A DNA stretch of 64,000 nucleotides from positions 18,309,001 through 18,373,000 of the forward strand of contig CM077649.1 of assembly GCA_039707465.1 (NCBI GenBank). The letters run 5' to 3'. Shown in pieces: positions 20,414 to 32,010 of the stretch. Position 1 is the stretch's first letter; each line of letters starts with the position of its first letter. Made by a program: the position numbers and the translations under genes. Source of the DNA: Rhabdophis nuchalis. Taxonomy: Eukaryota; Chordata; Lepidosauria; Squamata; Natricidae. The notes beneath the pieces were generated by a model, which worked only from the letters and a program-made list of their open reading frames with translations, was not told the origin of the DNA and did not search any database.

Positions 20414-20838
20414 TATTTTTCGGAGTAATATAACCACCGGAGTAATATAACCACTGGAGTGTAAGGTGCACCAAGATTTTGAAGAGGCAAATAAAAAAAA
20501 AGTTTTTGCACTCTGCAGACCTCCCCAAAATGGCCCATTTTTCATGAAAATGGGCCTATTTTTTGACATAAAAGTGGCATGCATAGCCTCTAGGAGGCTT
20601 ATAGAGCCTCCTGAGGCTAGGAGGTGAATGAGCAAAAAACAGCCCATTTTTCGCTCATTTTTGCCCTCCTCAGCCCCCTGGAGCACTCTGGAAGCATCCT
20701 AAAGGCTATGCATAGTCATTTTTGCAAAGAGGGTGGGGTTTCGGGAGGCCAAAACTGCTGTATTCAGTGTATAAGATGCACCCAGATTTTCACTCTATTC
20801 TTTGAGGGGAAAAGGTGCATCTTATACTCCAAAAAATA
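20414..20838. mobile_element. Terminal-inverted-repeat DNA transposon, non-coding
   Basis: The left end TATTTTTCGGAGTA and the right end, which complements to TATTTTTTGGAGTATAAG, form terminal inverted repeats, each followed by a GGTGCACC/GGTGCATC-type word. The interior contains a second level of inverted sequence (GCATAGCCTCTAGGAGG near 20580 and AAAGGCTATGCATAG near 20701). A 17-bp unit beginning CGGAGTAATATAACCAC is perfectly duplicated at 20421-20437 and 20438-20454. Superfamily not certain. Confidence 0.65.
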
Positions 20839-21007
20839 CAGTAGCTTTTATCTCATAATGGAAACCAGGTAAATTACAGTAAGCACAGAGTATAAAATTC
20901 AAGAAAAAGCCTGGATCATTTCATCTCACAAGGATTGTTTCATTTTACTATGTTGTTGCCTTCTCTACACTGCTGATATAACATTATATATTGCTCCATA
21001 AATATGT

Positions 21008-21232
21008 AGTTTGGGGAACTGGCAAATGCCACCTCTGGGAGGCCTGAGAGTGAGTGGCAATGGATATTTTGTAGTATCATTCCCCTGGAATGGAGTGGGA
21101 ATGAGATTTTGCAGTATCCTTCCCCTGCCACGCCATGCCCACAGAACCAGTAGTAAAACAAAATTGAATTTAACCAGTGGTATGGGCGTGGCCAGTGCAT
21201 GACACATCCAGCCCGTGAGTTTGACGGCTCTG
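21008..21232 (-). mobile_element. Composite of two hAT fragments
   Basis: Between 21060 and 21185 the complement reads CAGGGGAAGGATACTGCAAA and TACTACTGGTTCTGTGGGC, matching the hAT at 4938-5819 without its central insert. It is followed by TGACACATCCAGCCCGTGAG and GTTTGACGGCTCTG, which is the right end of the 12887-13002 family. No target duplication is seen. Two families therefore meet here. Confidence 0.6.
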
Positions 21233-21464
21233 ATCTATCATACAAATTAGCCCTTCAAGTTTTGACCTTGGATGAATTTTGAAATATTTTTCTGGTTTCA
21301 TATGTACATTCAGAAATATAAGCCCAAAATTACAAAAGTGTTATATTTGTTTCATACATAGGAAAGCATATGTGTCTTAATAATGAATTAAATGTACCTA
21401 TTTAATGTGAAACCTGTGCTTGTTTTATGCTGCAGAAAAGGCAATTTTAGGCCAAAGTTCAGAT

Positions 21465-22320
21465 CAGCAAACTTAGATTTCAGCTGAAATTGCTTTTGAT
21501 GCTACTTAAATAAGATTGCTCACACGTGAAAGAAGTTGAAAACTGCAGCAAAATGTTCAATGTCTTCTGATGAATGGCAGGGTAGTCTTTCATGAAAATT
21601 AAGAACTTATCTGTGGTTAAATCAGTGAAACTCATCTTGAGTGTATGATCAGACTGCAGCTCACAAAGTTAATTCTTCTTCCTTCAAAGTGAAGTTCACA
21701 GGCTGAGCAGAAGATTTCAGTGAAAGATCCCTCACCCATACATTTGTGTTGAAAGGAAAGGAAAGTACTGATCAATTTCACCCTTCAGTATTTTCAGGTG
21801 CCTTCCAATTAGATTTGAGATTTTCTGCTATCCTTCCTTCTCAAGACTAAGCATCAGTGAAAACATTTCAACATTTACTTTTACAACATTTTTCCAAATA
21901 TTCGCCTTTCTATTAAATCCAAGAATCTCATTATTTGAAGTCAAAACATTTTCTCCAGTGCCTTACATAGACTTGTTTTGTTTGATCTATGTGATTAAAG
22001 ATGTCTGCTAAGTATGCTAGTTTCTGCAACCATTTTCAAAGCAGTAGGGAAAATATGGAATTCTAGTTTCTAAAATTACTTTTCCAGTTCTGCCTTCAGC
22101 TGAAACATCTTGTTGAGAACTCTGCTGAACCACCTTATTTCTGTGTATAACAGGAGACATATGTGCTTTTTGTCCAAGTTTTCACCCTTTTTTTAAAAAA
22201 AGCTATACTTGAGCAAACTGGTCTTTCTTTAATGAAGTTAACTATTTTTTGTAGCATCATCCATAACTTTCTTCATTTCATCTCCAACAGCTCTCTGTGA
22301 AGAAAGCACTGAGTTGTGAT
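21465..22320 (-). pseudogene. Fossil hAT transposase related to ZBED5/SCAND3-type proteins
   Basis: Reading the minus strand from 22320 downward in shifting frames gives CFLHRELLEMK, then KIVNFIKERPVCSS, EIRWFSRVLNKMFQLKAELE, KLAYLADIFNH-like, DYPAIHQKTLNILLQFSTS-like and SFTCEQSYLSSIKSNFS. These blocks, in this order, belong to the hAT catalytic-domain C-terminal half and the hATC dimerisation region, closest in my memory to the ZBED5/SCAND3/FAM200 group. Many stops and frameshifts show long decay. Terminal inverted repeats were not found. The upstream half and the BED zinc finger are missing; a LINE starts at 22379. Confidence 0.75.
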
Positions 22321-22324
22321 TTTC

Positions 22325-22364
22325 TTTTCTTACAAGACCAAATGTAATTGGTCTTGTAAGAAAA
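22325..22364. repeat. Perfect 17-bp-arm hairpin
   Basis: TTTTCTTACAAGACCAA (22325-22341) is followed after six bases by its exact complement (22348-22364). It lies at the junction between the fossil transposase and the LINE. The next bases (AGACCAATTGCATTGGTCT) form a second small palindrome. Confidence 0.9.
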
Positions 22365-22378
22365 GACCAATTGCATTG

Positions 22379-23036
22379 GTCTCTACATGGGGCTCCCCTT
22401 GAGGTGTACCTGAAGACTACAGCTAGTTCAGAATGCAGCCACGCGGGCAATATTGGGTACCTCTAGGTATTCCCACATAACACCGCTCCTGCGCGAGCTG
22501 CACTGGCTGCCTGTGGTCTTTCGGGTGCGCTTCAAGGTGCTGGTTACCATCTTCAAAGTGCTCCATGGCATGGGACCTAGTTATCTGCGGGATCACATCC
22601 TACCCCATACATCCCTTCGGCCGATTCGCTCCCACAGAGAGGGACGTCTCCGGGTGCCGTCCACTAGGCAATGTCAGCGCATGATGCCCAGGGGAAGGGC
22701 CTTCTCTGTAATGGGCCCGACCCTCTGGAATGACCTTCCCCCCGAACTTAGATCTATCACGGACCTCCGCTCCTTCCGCCAGCAACTAAAAACCTACTTT
22801 TCCCAACAGGCCGGCCTCGCCTAACCTACCGTATTCAGCCTCAGTTGTTTAGCAGAGAAATTTTATATTGGGCTTTAGGGATTTTTAATGGGGTAGTTTT
22901 TAGCACAGGGTGTAATTTAATATAGTTTTAAGTATTTATGTATTTATTGTGATATATTGTATTTTTATATTTCCTGTGCACCGCCCCAAGTCCCTTCAGG
23001 GAGAGAGGGCGGTTAATAAGTTGAATAAATGAAATG
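22379..23036 (+). mobile_element. CR1/L2-group LINE, 5'-truncated
   Basis: Starts inside the C-terminal part of the ORF2 protein (LYMGLPL-type block), continues with HITPLLRELHWLPVVFRVRF, PIRSHREGRLRVPSTRQC and WNDLPPELRSITDLRSFRQQ, stops at 22822-22824, then carries about 210 bp of 3' UTR with CACCGCCCCAAGTCCCTTCA and ends in AT-rich GAATAAATGAAATG-type sequence. A stop between the first two blocks and no RT motifs: not functional. The protein block is the conserved region after the reverse transcriptase in this LINE group. Confidence 0.9.
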
Positions 23037-25667
23037 AAATGAATGAAATTACAGTAATCACTCCTACTTTTTTTAACATCCTTATTTCTAAATGATGCTC
23101 AGTATAAGAGATTTTGAAAATATGGATTTGTAAGCCACAGCATTTCCTCAGAGAGGTAACATAAACAATGATATTAAAAGTCGTATTAATGATTTATCTA
23201 TGAACATTATTTCAATATGATTTGGAACATTAAAATTATGTACAGCAAAATAAGAACCTTACAAAATTTAAACTTGAAATTATTTTTCAAGATAAAAACC
23301 AGTGTTTGATTTTGTGGCATATTGTAAATCAAAATTGTACAGAAATAATGAAAGCTGTAATATCAAATTGGTTTGTGTGAGGCAATTATCATCTTCAAGT
23401 TCTATGGTAGATTTTTCTATACATTTATGAACCATGAGCAAAAAAGTGCACAGATTATTATTTTCATTAATTAATTTAAATAATGTGCATATTTCAACTA
23501 GATTTATATCTGTACAATATTTCATCTTAAAGGATTATGATCTCTGTCTTTGCATTTTGAAGTCTAATTCTGGATATAAAGTTTCTAGCTTTTTATGTTG
23601 AAACTATAATTTATTTTGGCGCCTAGAGTGTCTGGAATCAGTAGATCAATTTTCTACTGCAAACAAAATTTGCTCTAGATGATGAAATTGTTAACTAAAA
23701 CAATTGTCTCAATAATTGTTAAGTAATTTAATAATCATGTTTCTAATTGAGGTAAACTATTGACCCAATTCTGGGCTATTATGAATAAAGGTTGGGCTTC
23801 TTCACATCTGTCCCAAACCATAAATTCCAGTTCTTCCCAGTTTTAGCCCAGTTTAAACCATACACCAGAATCAGGTACTAGCACTTAGATGGTTAATTTT
23901 ATAATTAGCTCATGTGGGGAATGTATCTTGGGTTTTCGAAAAATTAATTGTCTAATCATGTTTGGATTTCTATTTAAAAGGAATTATGGCAGTCTTGTAA
24001 CATTCATGTAACGCTTTGTATTTCTTATCTCCAGTCTTGGTAGAAGTCAGTTCCCATTTGTTAATGTTTACAAATCACTCAGTCTTTTCTGGAAGGCTTG
24101 CACAAGATTTTTTCCCCCCTTATCTGTGAAGGTCAGAACTGAAATAATAAGGTACTCATTGTAATCCTTGGCACAGCAGGCATCTTCATTTACTATTAAA
24201 CCAAAGTCTTGTAATAGATGTCTAAAGTGAGTCACTCCTAATAATTTCTGTCCCCACCTCCAAAAACATGCTAGTCACCTATTCCTACCCATAGATATGG
24301 ATAAATGGTATATATAGATATTCTGTTGATCCATCTGCATTCCTAAAGCAACAAACATTACTGAATTGTTGCCTCTATTATAGTGGGTTTGATTTGAAAT
24401 TAGCATGATAGATTAATAAAGTGTCAAAAGTAATATTCAGACTTTCCCAATAGGTTTCTTTTCTCAAGAAAGAATCTGCTTTCTTCTTTTCTCATTCTCT
24501 TGTGTGGTTTAAAGTATTTTTTTACGGTGTTTGAAGCTAACTACATTGCTGTACAGTGATGCATCCTGATACTGTCACTATTTTGCTTCTATCCATTAAT
24601 GAGGTACCAAGGGTATGATCTGAAAAAGTCCCATTGGTATGAAGACTACAATAGAGAAAATTGCCTAATTTGGATCATGAGTGCATGAAGTTCACAGCTT
24701 CCCATGAGAATGTCAATATTTTGAGAGAGAGGAAGCGACCGACATCAATATTTTTTCCTGTGACATTGAATGTTTCTGATATTGAAAGTTTCTGAGACTT
24801 TTAAAATACAGATTAAATGCATTTTGATATCTTAATTCTTCTTGTAAATTCATAATCTTGATTGTATTAGAAATATGGTAAATTAACGATGGATAAATAA
24901 TTTCAATATTTCTTAAAAGGAAAGAAGGAGGGGAAAAAACAGACTGAAGGAGGATAAATATAAGAGTGATTGGTAATATCTTCCTGTTCTTGAATGCTAA
25001 GTCAGAGCTCTTATCAAAAAAATAAGAACAATGGGAAGTTATTTTATTTATTTAATTTAGGAACAGGAATTCATGGGAAATGAGAAACTAGAAATTAGAA
25101 TCAAAATTTCTGGAAAGAACACTAGATATATGTACATTTCTGCCTTAAAGATTGGAACAAGTGTGACTTAAGAAATTGCTTGTTGAAAATGAAAGAAGGC
25201 ACAAAAGCTTTTTTTAGTGTGTTTTTAAAAAAATACTATATAAATGACATTGCATAATGGACGTTATCTAACTTCATGGATTGCGAGTAATAGACATTGG
25301 CTTATAGGGTCAATAATCCACAGGGGGTGATAAATTTTCTACTTGATAGAAAATCATGGAGAAACTCCATGATATGTTTTATAAAATATAAATTATCAAG
25401 GCTATTGTTTTCTAAGTTATATAACTGTACAAATTGTCAGAAAGCCTGAATGAGGAAAAATGCATTTTTAAACTATGGTTCAGTGCCAGATGAAGTAAAA
25501 TTGGATTGTTCATAGAAAGCTAGCAATGAGGCTAATGCTTAATATTTGAACCATATAATATGAAAAGCAAGAGCAATTTGAGCATAGTCCCTGATTCCTA
25601 TAAATACTGAAGACAAGGTAACTTTGACATACACCTGAATTATTAGAACTAAGATACACAAAAGTGA
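23037..25667. other. 2.6 kb without recognised feature
   Basis: AT-rich unique-looking sequence. No open frame resembles a known family and no transposon ends were seen. Confidence 0.45.
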
Positions 25668-25675
25668 AATTATGA

Positions 25676-25966
25676 TAAGGTGACCGGATTTTCAAAATCC
25701 CAAAGCGGGGCACCGTTGATGAGGGGGGAGAGCGTGCTTGCATGCACGTGCATGTGCTCCGGCATGTCACGTGCCGGAGCGCATGCGCCCCCCCTCCGAG
25801 GCCCTCCCCGCCTGAGCCGGCGCTCAGAGGCGCCTGCCTCTGAGCGCGTACAGAGCACCCGCCGCCTGCCTGCAAAAGCGGGACATTTTGAAGAGGGGGC
25901 GGGGCGCGGGACATCTGCTGGTGAAGTGGGTCTGTCCCGCCAGAAGCGGGACAGATGGTCACCTTA
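25676..25966. mobile_element. GC-rich hAT MITE with perfect TSD AATTATGA
   Basis: Ends TAAGGTGACC and GGTCACCTTA are inverted repeats and inner words CCCAAAGCGGGGC / GCGGGACAGATGG continue the symmetry. Direct repeats AATTATGA lie at 25668-25675 and 25967-25974. The interior (25720-25930) is strongly GC- and CpG-rich (GCATGCACGTGCATG, GAGCGCATGCGCCCC), unlike everything around it. Open frames across it on both strands (25510-25962 minus, 25680-25967 plus) follow from the absence of AT-rich stops and are not genes. Confidence 0.9.
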
Positions 25967-25974
25967 AATTATGA

Positions 25975-27214
25975 TGAAACTTTAAAATATTTTTAGTTTT
26001 GCCTCTTCGTTATCATAAACGTTAACCACAGATAATTAATTTGTAACATATTTTTAATATTCTGTAAGACCTATAGAACATTGCATTTCATTTCCCATAC
26101 TCTGATGTTTTCTGAAATATAACTCTATAGTACAGCAAACTGTGAAAAATATTGTACATAGAATTCTATCAAAAATCCCCTAGTATTTATAGTCCATCAA
26201 TATGCTTAGCCCTTAATCAGAACAGATTCTTTCTAGAAGAAAGCAATCAAGCACTTAATCATACTTTATTGAAGTCAGAAGTATTTAAGCATTTATTTAA
26301 AATCAAATGTTTTCTAAAATCAAATCAAGTTATATAAATTTTAAATGGCTGTAAACAAGTGAGATATTCCATTCATCTTATCTCTGTGGAAAAATTAAGA
26401 AAAATGTAAGAAAAACTAAATACTATATTTTCACTAGTAAGAGAGCATACAAAACAGAAAATGTGTTTTGATTTGAACCTGAAACAAACACATTACATTC
26501 CTGAACATCTGCTGAAGCATTCTGGCTTGCCTACAATTTGGCAGAAATAAATTCCCCCCCCCTTTTTTTTAGCCAAAACCAACATACACATAGACCTCAG
26601 AGTGAGTAGGGCAAGGCTGGTGAAAATAATTTCCCTGTTTCATTGATGTTGTCATGTGGCATATTCAATTTGTTGGGAAAAGTTGCATACCTCTCGCTCA
26701 ACTAGGAAATCTCAAAATACAAAGACCTGCAAATAGAAATAGAAAGATCATGGGAGAAGAAAGCAATGGTAGTACAATAGTAATAGGCTTCTTGTGTGCC
26801 ATCCTTGAACTGTAACACTGCTTGAATGCCATCAGCATTGACAAAATCACTATCATATCAGTTTATTCCTTCATTATTCACTATTTTTCCACAGTTCATG
26901 GTAAATATGGCACATTTGTCCATTCAAACCCCACTGCAATATTTGGGTATATACTTGACAGTGTTTAGTAGTGATTCTAATTCTGATGGGTTTTTTTTAA
27001 TACAACTTGAGATCATCCTTGTAAAGGTAGTGGAATAGCCTGGAAGATGTTTTTGATGTAATAGCAATTGGCCTGACTTTTTCAGTATTATTAACAAAAG
27101 AATAAAGGCAAATGACAAACAGTGAAATAGTGAATTTCCTTGAAATATTCCTCTCTTTATTCTTGATTCTTGATTCTGAATTATTTATTCATTAAACATG
27201 AAACTCAGTCAACT
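25975..27214. other. No recognised feature
   Basis: AT-rich sequence; a C8/T8 junction occurs near 26555-26571. Confidence 0.45.
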
Positions 27215-27660
27215 GAACATTCAAAAATCCATCACAAATACCATTGACTGGTGCTGATGGTTGGCATGGGCTGCTGTTTTTTGCACTTCCACTGCTATTA
27301 TTGTAGGAAGCTGCAATTTGTTGATGTATCTTATAAAATTCTTAGACATGGTACCGTGCCCCAATGACAATGGCTATTACTATTTCATGTTCAGGAACCA
27401 TGCATTTGAATAATGCCAACATTAACATAGATGCTTAAGGATTAGTACTTGAAATATAGTGAAGGAAGAATGATTTCATACTTGACTATAGGACAGCATC
27501 CAAAGCCATCTACAATAAAATTGCAAGCCACAGACTTCATTATAGATGTTAACCACAAGTCGTAACAGTCAGACAGCCAGTTTGCTGAGTACTGTGTTTT
27601 GCAGGAGGTGCAGTTGTGTTTCCAACAGGCTTGCTCCTGATCGCCAAAAATTCAGATAAC
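27215..27660 (-). mobile_element. R4/Dong-like LINE C-terminal remnant
   Basis: On the minus strand two frames give VIAIVIGAR and then GTMSKNFIRYINKLQLPTII followed by AVEVQKTAA. This resembles the C-terminal block of R4-clade ORFs (a VIGALGT-type motif, then a Lys-rich helix, then an LQK-type motif). It is frameshifted at the Gly-Ala-Arg position and has stops further upstream. The upstream limit is uncertain. A second R4-like remnant lies at 48360-49070. Confidence 0.5.
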
Positions 27661-29178
27661 ACATTAAAAATATGTTTAATAGATATTTTTTCATTTGTTT
27701 TTCTTATTGCTTTTGCTAATCTATTTTGTTCTGTGAACTAATTACAGGGATTAGGTCTCATCTGGTATTCATTTATAACCAATACTAATCCTTCTTCATG
27801 ATGTTTCTCTGTGAATTAAATTATTAAAATAGTTTGACCTACATAGTCTAGATTAAATTACTAATCAAATTTATTATGTTTCTTTCATACCAGAAGAGAT
27901 ATTAATAAATATGGGTAAATATCTATAAAAAAATACAGCTGTATAATTAGCCCCAGGAGAAAAATGTTAGTCTTCCACAGACTTGCTTTCTAATAGAAAT
28001 GACTTTGGGTTTAGTTGCAGTTCATTGTGTAATTTTTGTGCACCAAATCCCATTGACTTTAAGGAAGCTTACATAAATATGTAAGCTATAGCTACATTAT
28101 ATAAGTAGTTAGTAGAAAGCAAAATGTTGCTGTTTTAAAATATATTATTTGTATTGCAAAAAAGAAGGCAAGAAGGGGTGGTGCACAAAGACTGTAGGAT
28201 AAAGAAAATAAGCTACAAGAAAGGAAAATATTCCTACCCTCCATGTTTTCCAACAATTCTCTTCAAATGTCTTCCAATATTGATCTTAAGAGTTTTTGTA
28301 AAAGTAGAAAAGAATGTCATTAGAATTATTTTAAAAGAACTGAATCTACCATAAAGAAACTTCTATTGTGCACCGAAGAGGTATTGGTATCAAAATACAT
28401 GGTCATTTAAATCTCACTCTTAACTATGTCTACTTAGAAGTACATCCATTTATTTCAGTGGCATTGTAAAGAGCAAAGAAGGTGGTGGAGATATGCAGGA
28501 TCTGTTGTTAACAAGATAGAGTGTTTTTTTAAGGTCCCGAATGAAATAACAATCCAATTGTTCTTGTCACATTTTGTTCATTCCTTCCTGGAGTTGTTAC
28601 TAAATTTCTATTGTTAACCATTGACATTTTCTTTCTTTGTCTTATATTAGAAGGCTGACGCATGTTGCACAAATATCGTTATTTTGTTCACAAAAAGAGC
28701 TTTAAAATGGAAATGAAAAGAAATAATTCCATTTTACTGTTTTGTATCTGTGTGTTTTTTCAAATCCAGGATAATAGGATAATAAGAATAATTACATAAT
28801 AACATTATATTAAACTCACAGGCTTAGATATATTTTTATAGTGAAACCTAAGGCCTATTCCTTTCTGTTCCTTTTATCTTGCATAAAGTTATGAACTGTT
28901 TCATCAACTAATGCAAATGATTTTTCTCTTAAGTTGAAATTACTCAAAACAAGTCAAAAAGATGGTATGACATATTCAAAACAACAGAACAGTTTCTTGG
29001 CATTCTGTACAGAGAGCACGGCCTCTCCTCATAGCATCTACTGGCAGGGGAAGGGAATACATTGTATGCTGGGCCTCTTTCTTACCACTAGCTTAGTAAT
29101 GCAACTCAACACAGCTTCCCTGTTCTGGAATATATCACAGGGTAGCCTTATGGTTAAGAGATGAAGGCTTTCTCCACA
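27661..29178. other. No recognised feature
   Basis: AT-rich sequence; open frames at 28154 and 28934 have no recognisable family. Confidence 0.45.
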
Positions 29179-29186
29179 CTCTAGAG

Positions 29187-29268
29187 CAGGGGTGTCAAAC
29201 TCACAGCCTATGGGCTGGATGCATCACATGCTGATCCCACACCCTCTAGAGCAAGTTTGACACCTCTG
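29187..29268. mobile_element. hAT MITE with perfect TSD CTCTAGAG
   Basis: Starts CAGGGGTGTCAAACTC and ends AGTTTGACACCTCTG, inverted repeats of about 15 bp. Direct repeats CTCTAGAG lie at 29179-29186 and 29269-29276. Only 82 bp long. Its right half contains an inverted copy of its own right flank (see findings). Confidence 0.9.
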
Positions 29269-29374
29269 CTCTAGAGGGTGTGGAGGATTTCATTTCCAAA
29301 GGTCCTGGTTAAGAATTTGAAACCATAAAGAATTTGGATAGTTATAATCAATAGGCTCTTAGTAGAATTAATAA

Positions 29375-29725
29375 AAGGGAGGTGGTGGCTCAGTGGCTAA
29401 GACGCTGAGCTTGTTGATCAAAAGGTCGGCAGTTCAGCGATTTGAATCCCTAGTGCCATGTAACAGAGTGAGCTTCCTACTTGTCCCAGCTGCTACCAAT
29501 CTAGCAATTTGAAAGCATGTAAAAATGCAAGTAGAAAAATAGGAATCACCTTTGGTGAGACTGTAACAGTGTTAAGGGTGCCTTCGGCATTTAGTCATGC
29601 CAGCCACATGACCACAGAGGTGTCTTTGGACAGTGGTGGCTCTTCGACTTTGAAATTGAGAAGAGCACTGCCCCCTAGAGTCGAGGACCACATATGTGTA
29701 AGGGAAAACTTTACCTTTACCTTTT
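29375..29725 (+). mobile_element. Sauria SINE, full length, with 12-bp TSD
   Basis: The head GGTGGCTCAGTGGCTAAGAC and the B-box-like GATTTGAATCCCTAGTGCC form the tRNA-derived RNA polymerase III promoter. The body contains the family words GCCTTCGGCATTTAGTCATG and CCACATGACCAC, and CCCCCTAGAGTCG near the end. It terminates in ACTTTACCTTTACCTTT, the BovB-derived tail through which the BovB enzyme mobilises it. TAGAATTAATAA is repeated at 29363-29374 and 29726-29737. Perfect TSD and good conservation suggest moderate age. Confidence 0.93.
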
Positions 29726-29737
29726 TAGAATTAATAA

Positions 29738-31673
29738 GTAGCCATTCCTAAGTGATCAAGATGTTCTGGAAATATAGGAAGCCTTGCTCAATGTCCATTT
29801 ATTCAGCAACTGTTCAAAGTTGACAACAATAATTACAGTCAGTGGGAGGAAAGAGAAGGGAAGAAAATGGAAAAGCTGCTTTCTAGAATTAATGATGAGT
29901 GAGTGTAGCAGCAACTTTTATAAAGGCTAGGAAATCACCAGCAATCATGCCACGCTTGCAAGATTTAAAATTGTCTTTATATTTTTCCAATCGTTTTTAA
30001 ATATAAAGTAAAAGGGAGTGGAGATGTCACCACTCCAGTAGCCTAGGATGAAATGGCTATATAAGGCAGTGACCAACCCATGGTGGCAATAGGGTATGGA
30101 AGACCATTCATCCAAACACAGCTGTGTCTTTTAATTAAATTGAAAGAGTGCTTGAAATAATCTGCTCTGATGATCTTAAAGCAGATTGGGCAGAAAAAAA
30201 AACAATAATTTTGAATCATAGCTGTAAACACAGGTGAGACTATTAGGTGATGGGCTAGGAGTGGGAGGAATATTATATGAATTTATAGCTGTTCATCTCA
30301 CCAATTGAAACATACATCATAAAACAAAATTCTTGAAAACTAGAAAAGGTAGATGTACTGTACTAAGACAATTAGGACATGAACATATGCCACATTTGAC
30401 CTGAAAAAGCTAAGAAGACCCCTCCCCCGGTAGATCTATGATATATCCTTATTTCTATATCATAACTAAGGAAAACACATTCACATATCCATATAATAAG
30501 CAGAATTTAAGTGATTTGGGGGGAAAATGTTTATCTTCTAGTGGTAAGCTAAATCCTGGTCCAAGGTGACCAATAAATAAATTATTTATTTCAGGAGAAA
30601 TTGAACAATCTTCTTTCCCTGCTTGCATTGTCCATGGAGGGCATTAAAAAAAATCCCTAAACAACAGATTTTCTAAAGGTTTTCTGTTCATATAAACTGG
30701 TAGGCTTTGACTTTTTCAGCCTTTGCTAACTTAACATTATGCTATCCATGGGAGAACATTTAACAAGATTGTGGAAACACAAGACTAGAAAGCTTTTATC
30801 TAAACAAGGCACTCAGGGCAAAAATTAGTCAATAGAAACTGCCTTCCATACTACAGCAGAATGGAACATCCAGTGGATAATCACTGCTGTAATATTCAGA
30901 CAACACATACAGCAATTTTTTGACCATAACAGCATGTACAAGTAAATGAAATAAGATAGATGAAATGGGAGCACGAGTGGAGCAACTCCAATTTTGTTAA
31001 TTAGCATGTAGTCATGCTTCAGTGATGCTGCAATTATGCTACCTCATCCTCCTGTATCCTATTGAGTAAATGCTGCCATTAGGTTCTTAAGAAGCTTATA
31101 AAACAGGGCATGATATGTGCCACCTACAGAGATATCATTACAACTGTGTCAAATTAACAGTATGCTTTTCCAAATTTATAATTATTTGCCTCTGCAGAAG
31201 AGCTATTTAGGAACCTATTACTAGCCTTTTGGAAGTTAACTGAATAATTTCCTTTGTATTGTTTTAAGCACCTGCCACTGAGATTCACTTTATGGAATAC
31301 ATCTTGTTAACATTTTACCATAAGAAGCCTAGAATCTACAAGAACTATCATATTGTGACTGTTTTTACTTAGCAAAGTCCTCTACAAAAAGAATTTGAAA
31401 AATAAGGAAGACAAGAGTATAGATCATGTGGCACAAGCAAATGTAACTTGTATATGTGAAAAAAAAACCTTCACTACAAATCTTTTTATGTATGAGATAG
31501 AAGAAATGCAAGGAAGATGTAGGACCACCAAATAAGGTACCATTATATGAAAAAATGAAATCTCCAAACTCTTAAGTACTGTATTAAAACTTGCAAATTT
31601 TCTGTGACTCACTGTATTAAATTCAATAATTCAGTAAAAGTGTAAACGTTCAAAAGTTCTTGAACATACTAAC
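29738..31673. other. No recognised feature
   Basis: AT-rich unique-looking sequence with no coding or repeat signature that I recognise. Confidence 0.45.
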
Positions 31674-31736
31674 TTCATTCATTCATTCATTCATTCATTC
31701 ATTCATTCATTCATTCATTCATTCATTCACTCATTC
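31674..31736 (+). repeat. (ATTC)n microsatellite
   Basis: About fifteen TTCA units, one interrupted by CACTCA near the right end. It marks the 3' tail of the antisense LINE. Confidence 0.95.
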
Positions 31737-32010
31737 AATATGCTACACATCTCACTACCCAAAGGGACTCTGGGAAGTTTACTATACAATGAAAACACAA
31801 ATATATATACATTATAATTTGCAAGGATTACTGAAAGCTAGGAACAAAGTACATGAGAGGTATAGGGCTGTAATATTCTCTATTACCAGACCAGTCACCT
31901 CCATCATAAAATGCCCTCAAGCCAATGAATAGAGCCAGGTTTTGAGACCTTTCCAGAAGGTCAGGAGGTAGGGGTGGATCTTGCCTCTGGTAGCAAGTTG
32001 AAAGACCATA
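31674..32010 (-). mobile_element. Old CR1/L2-group LINE 3' end with (ATTC)n tail
   Basis: A (CATT)n microsatellite (31674-31736) abuts CTCACTACCCAAAGGGACTCTGGGAAGTTTAC, the complement of a LINE 3' UTR, here seen in two adjoining parts. From about 31925 GAGCCAGGTTTTGAGACC and CCAGAAGGTCAGGAGGTAGG correspond to the ORF end (complement of the LLERF..KTWLF-type region). More diverged than the dominant family. Confidence 0.65.

Noticed and set aside
25510..25967. 150- and 95-codon frames in GC-rich DNA
   Set aside because: Explained by the CpG-rich MITE interior.
29375..29450. tRNA gene
   Set aside because: A- and B-box-like words belong to the tRNA-derived head of the Sauria SINE; no complete cloverleaf or anticodon stem is supported.
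31674..31736. CRISPR-like direct repeats
   Set aside because: Tetranucleotide microsatellite in vertebrate DNA, no spacers.
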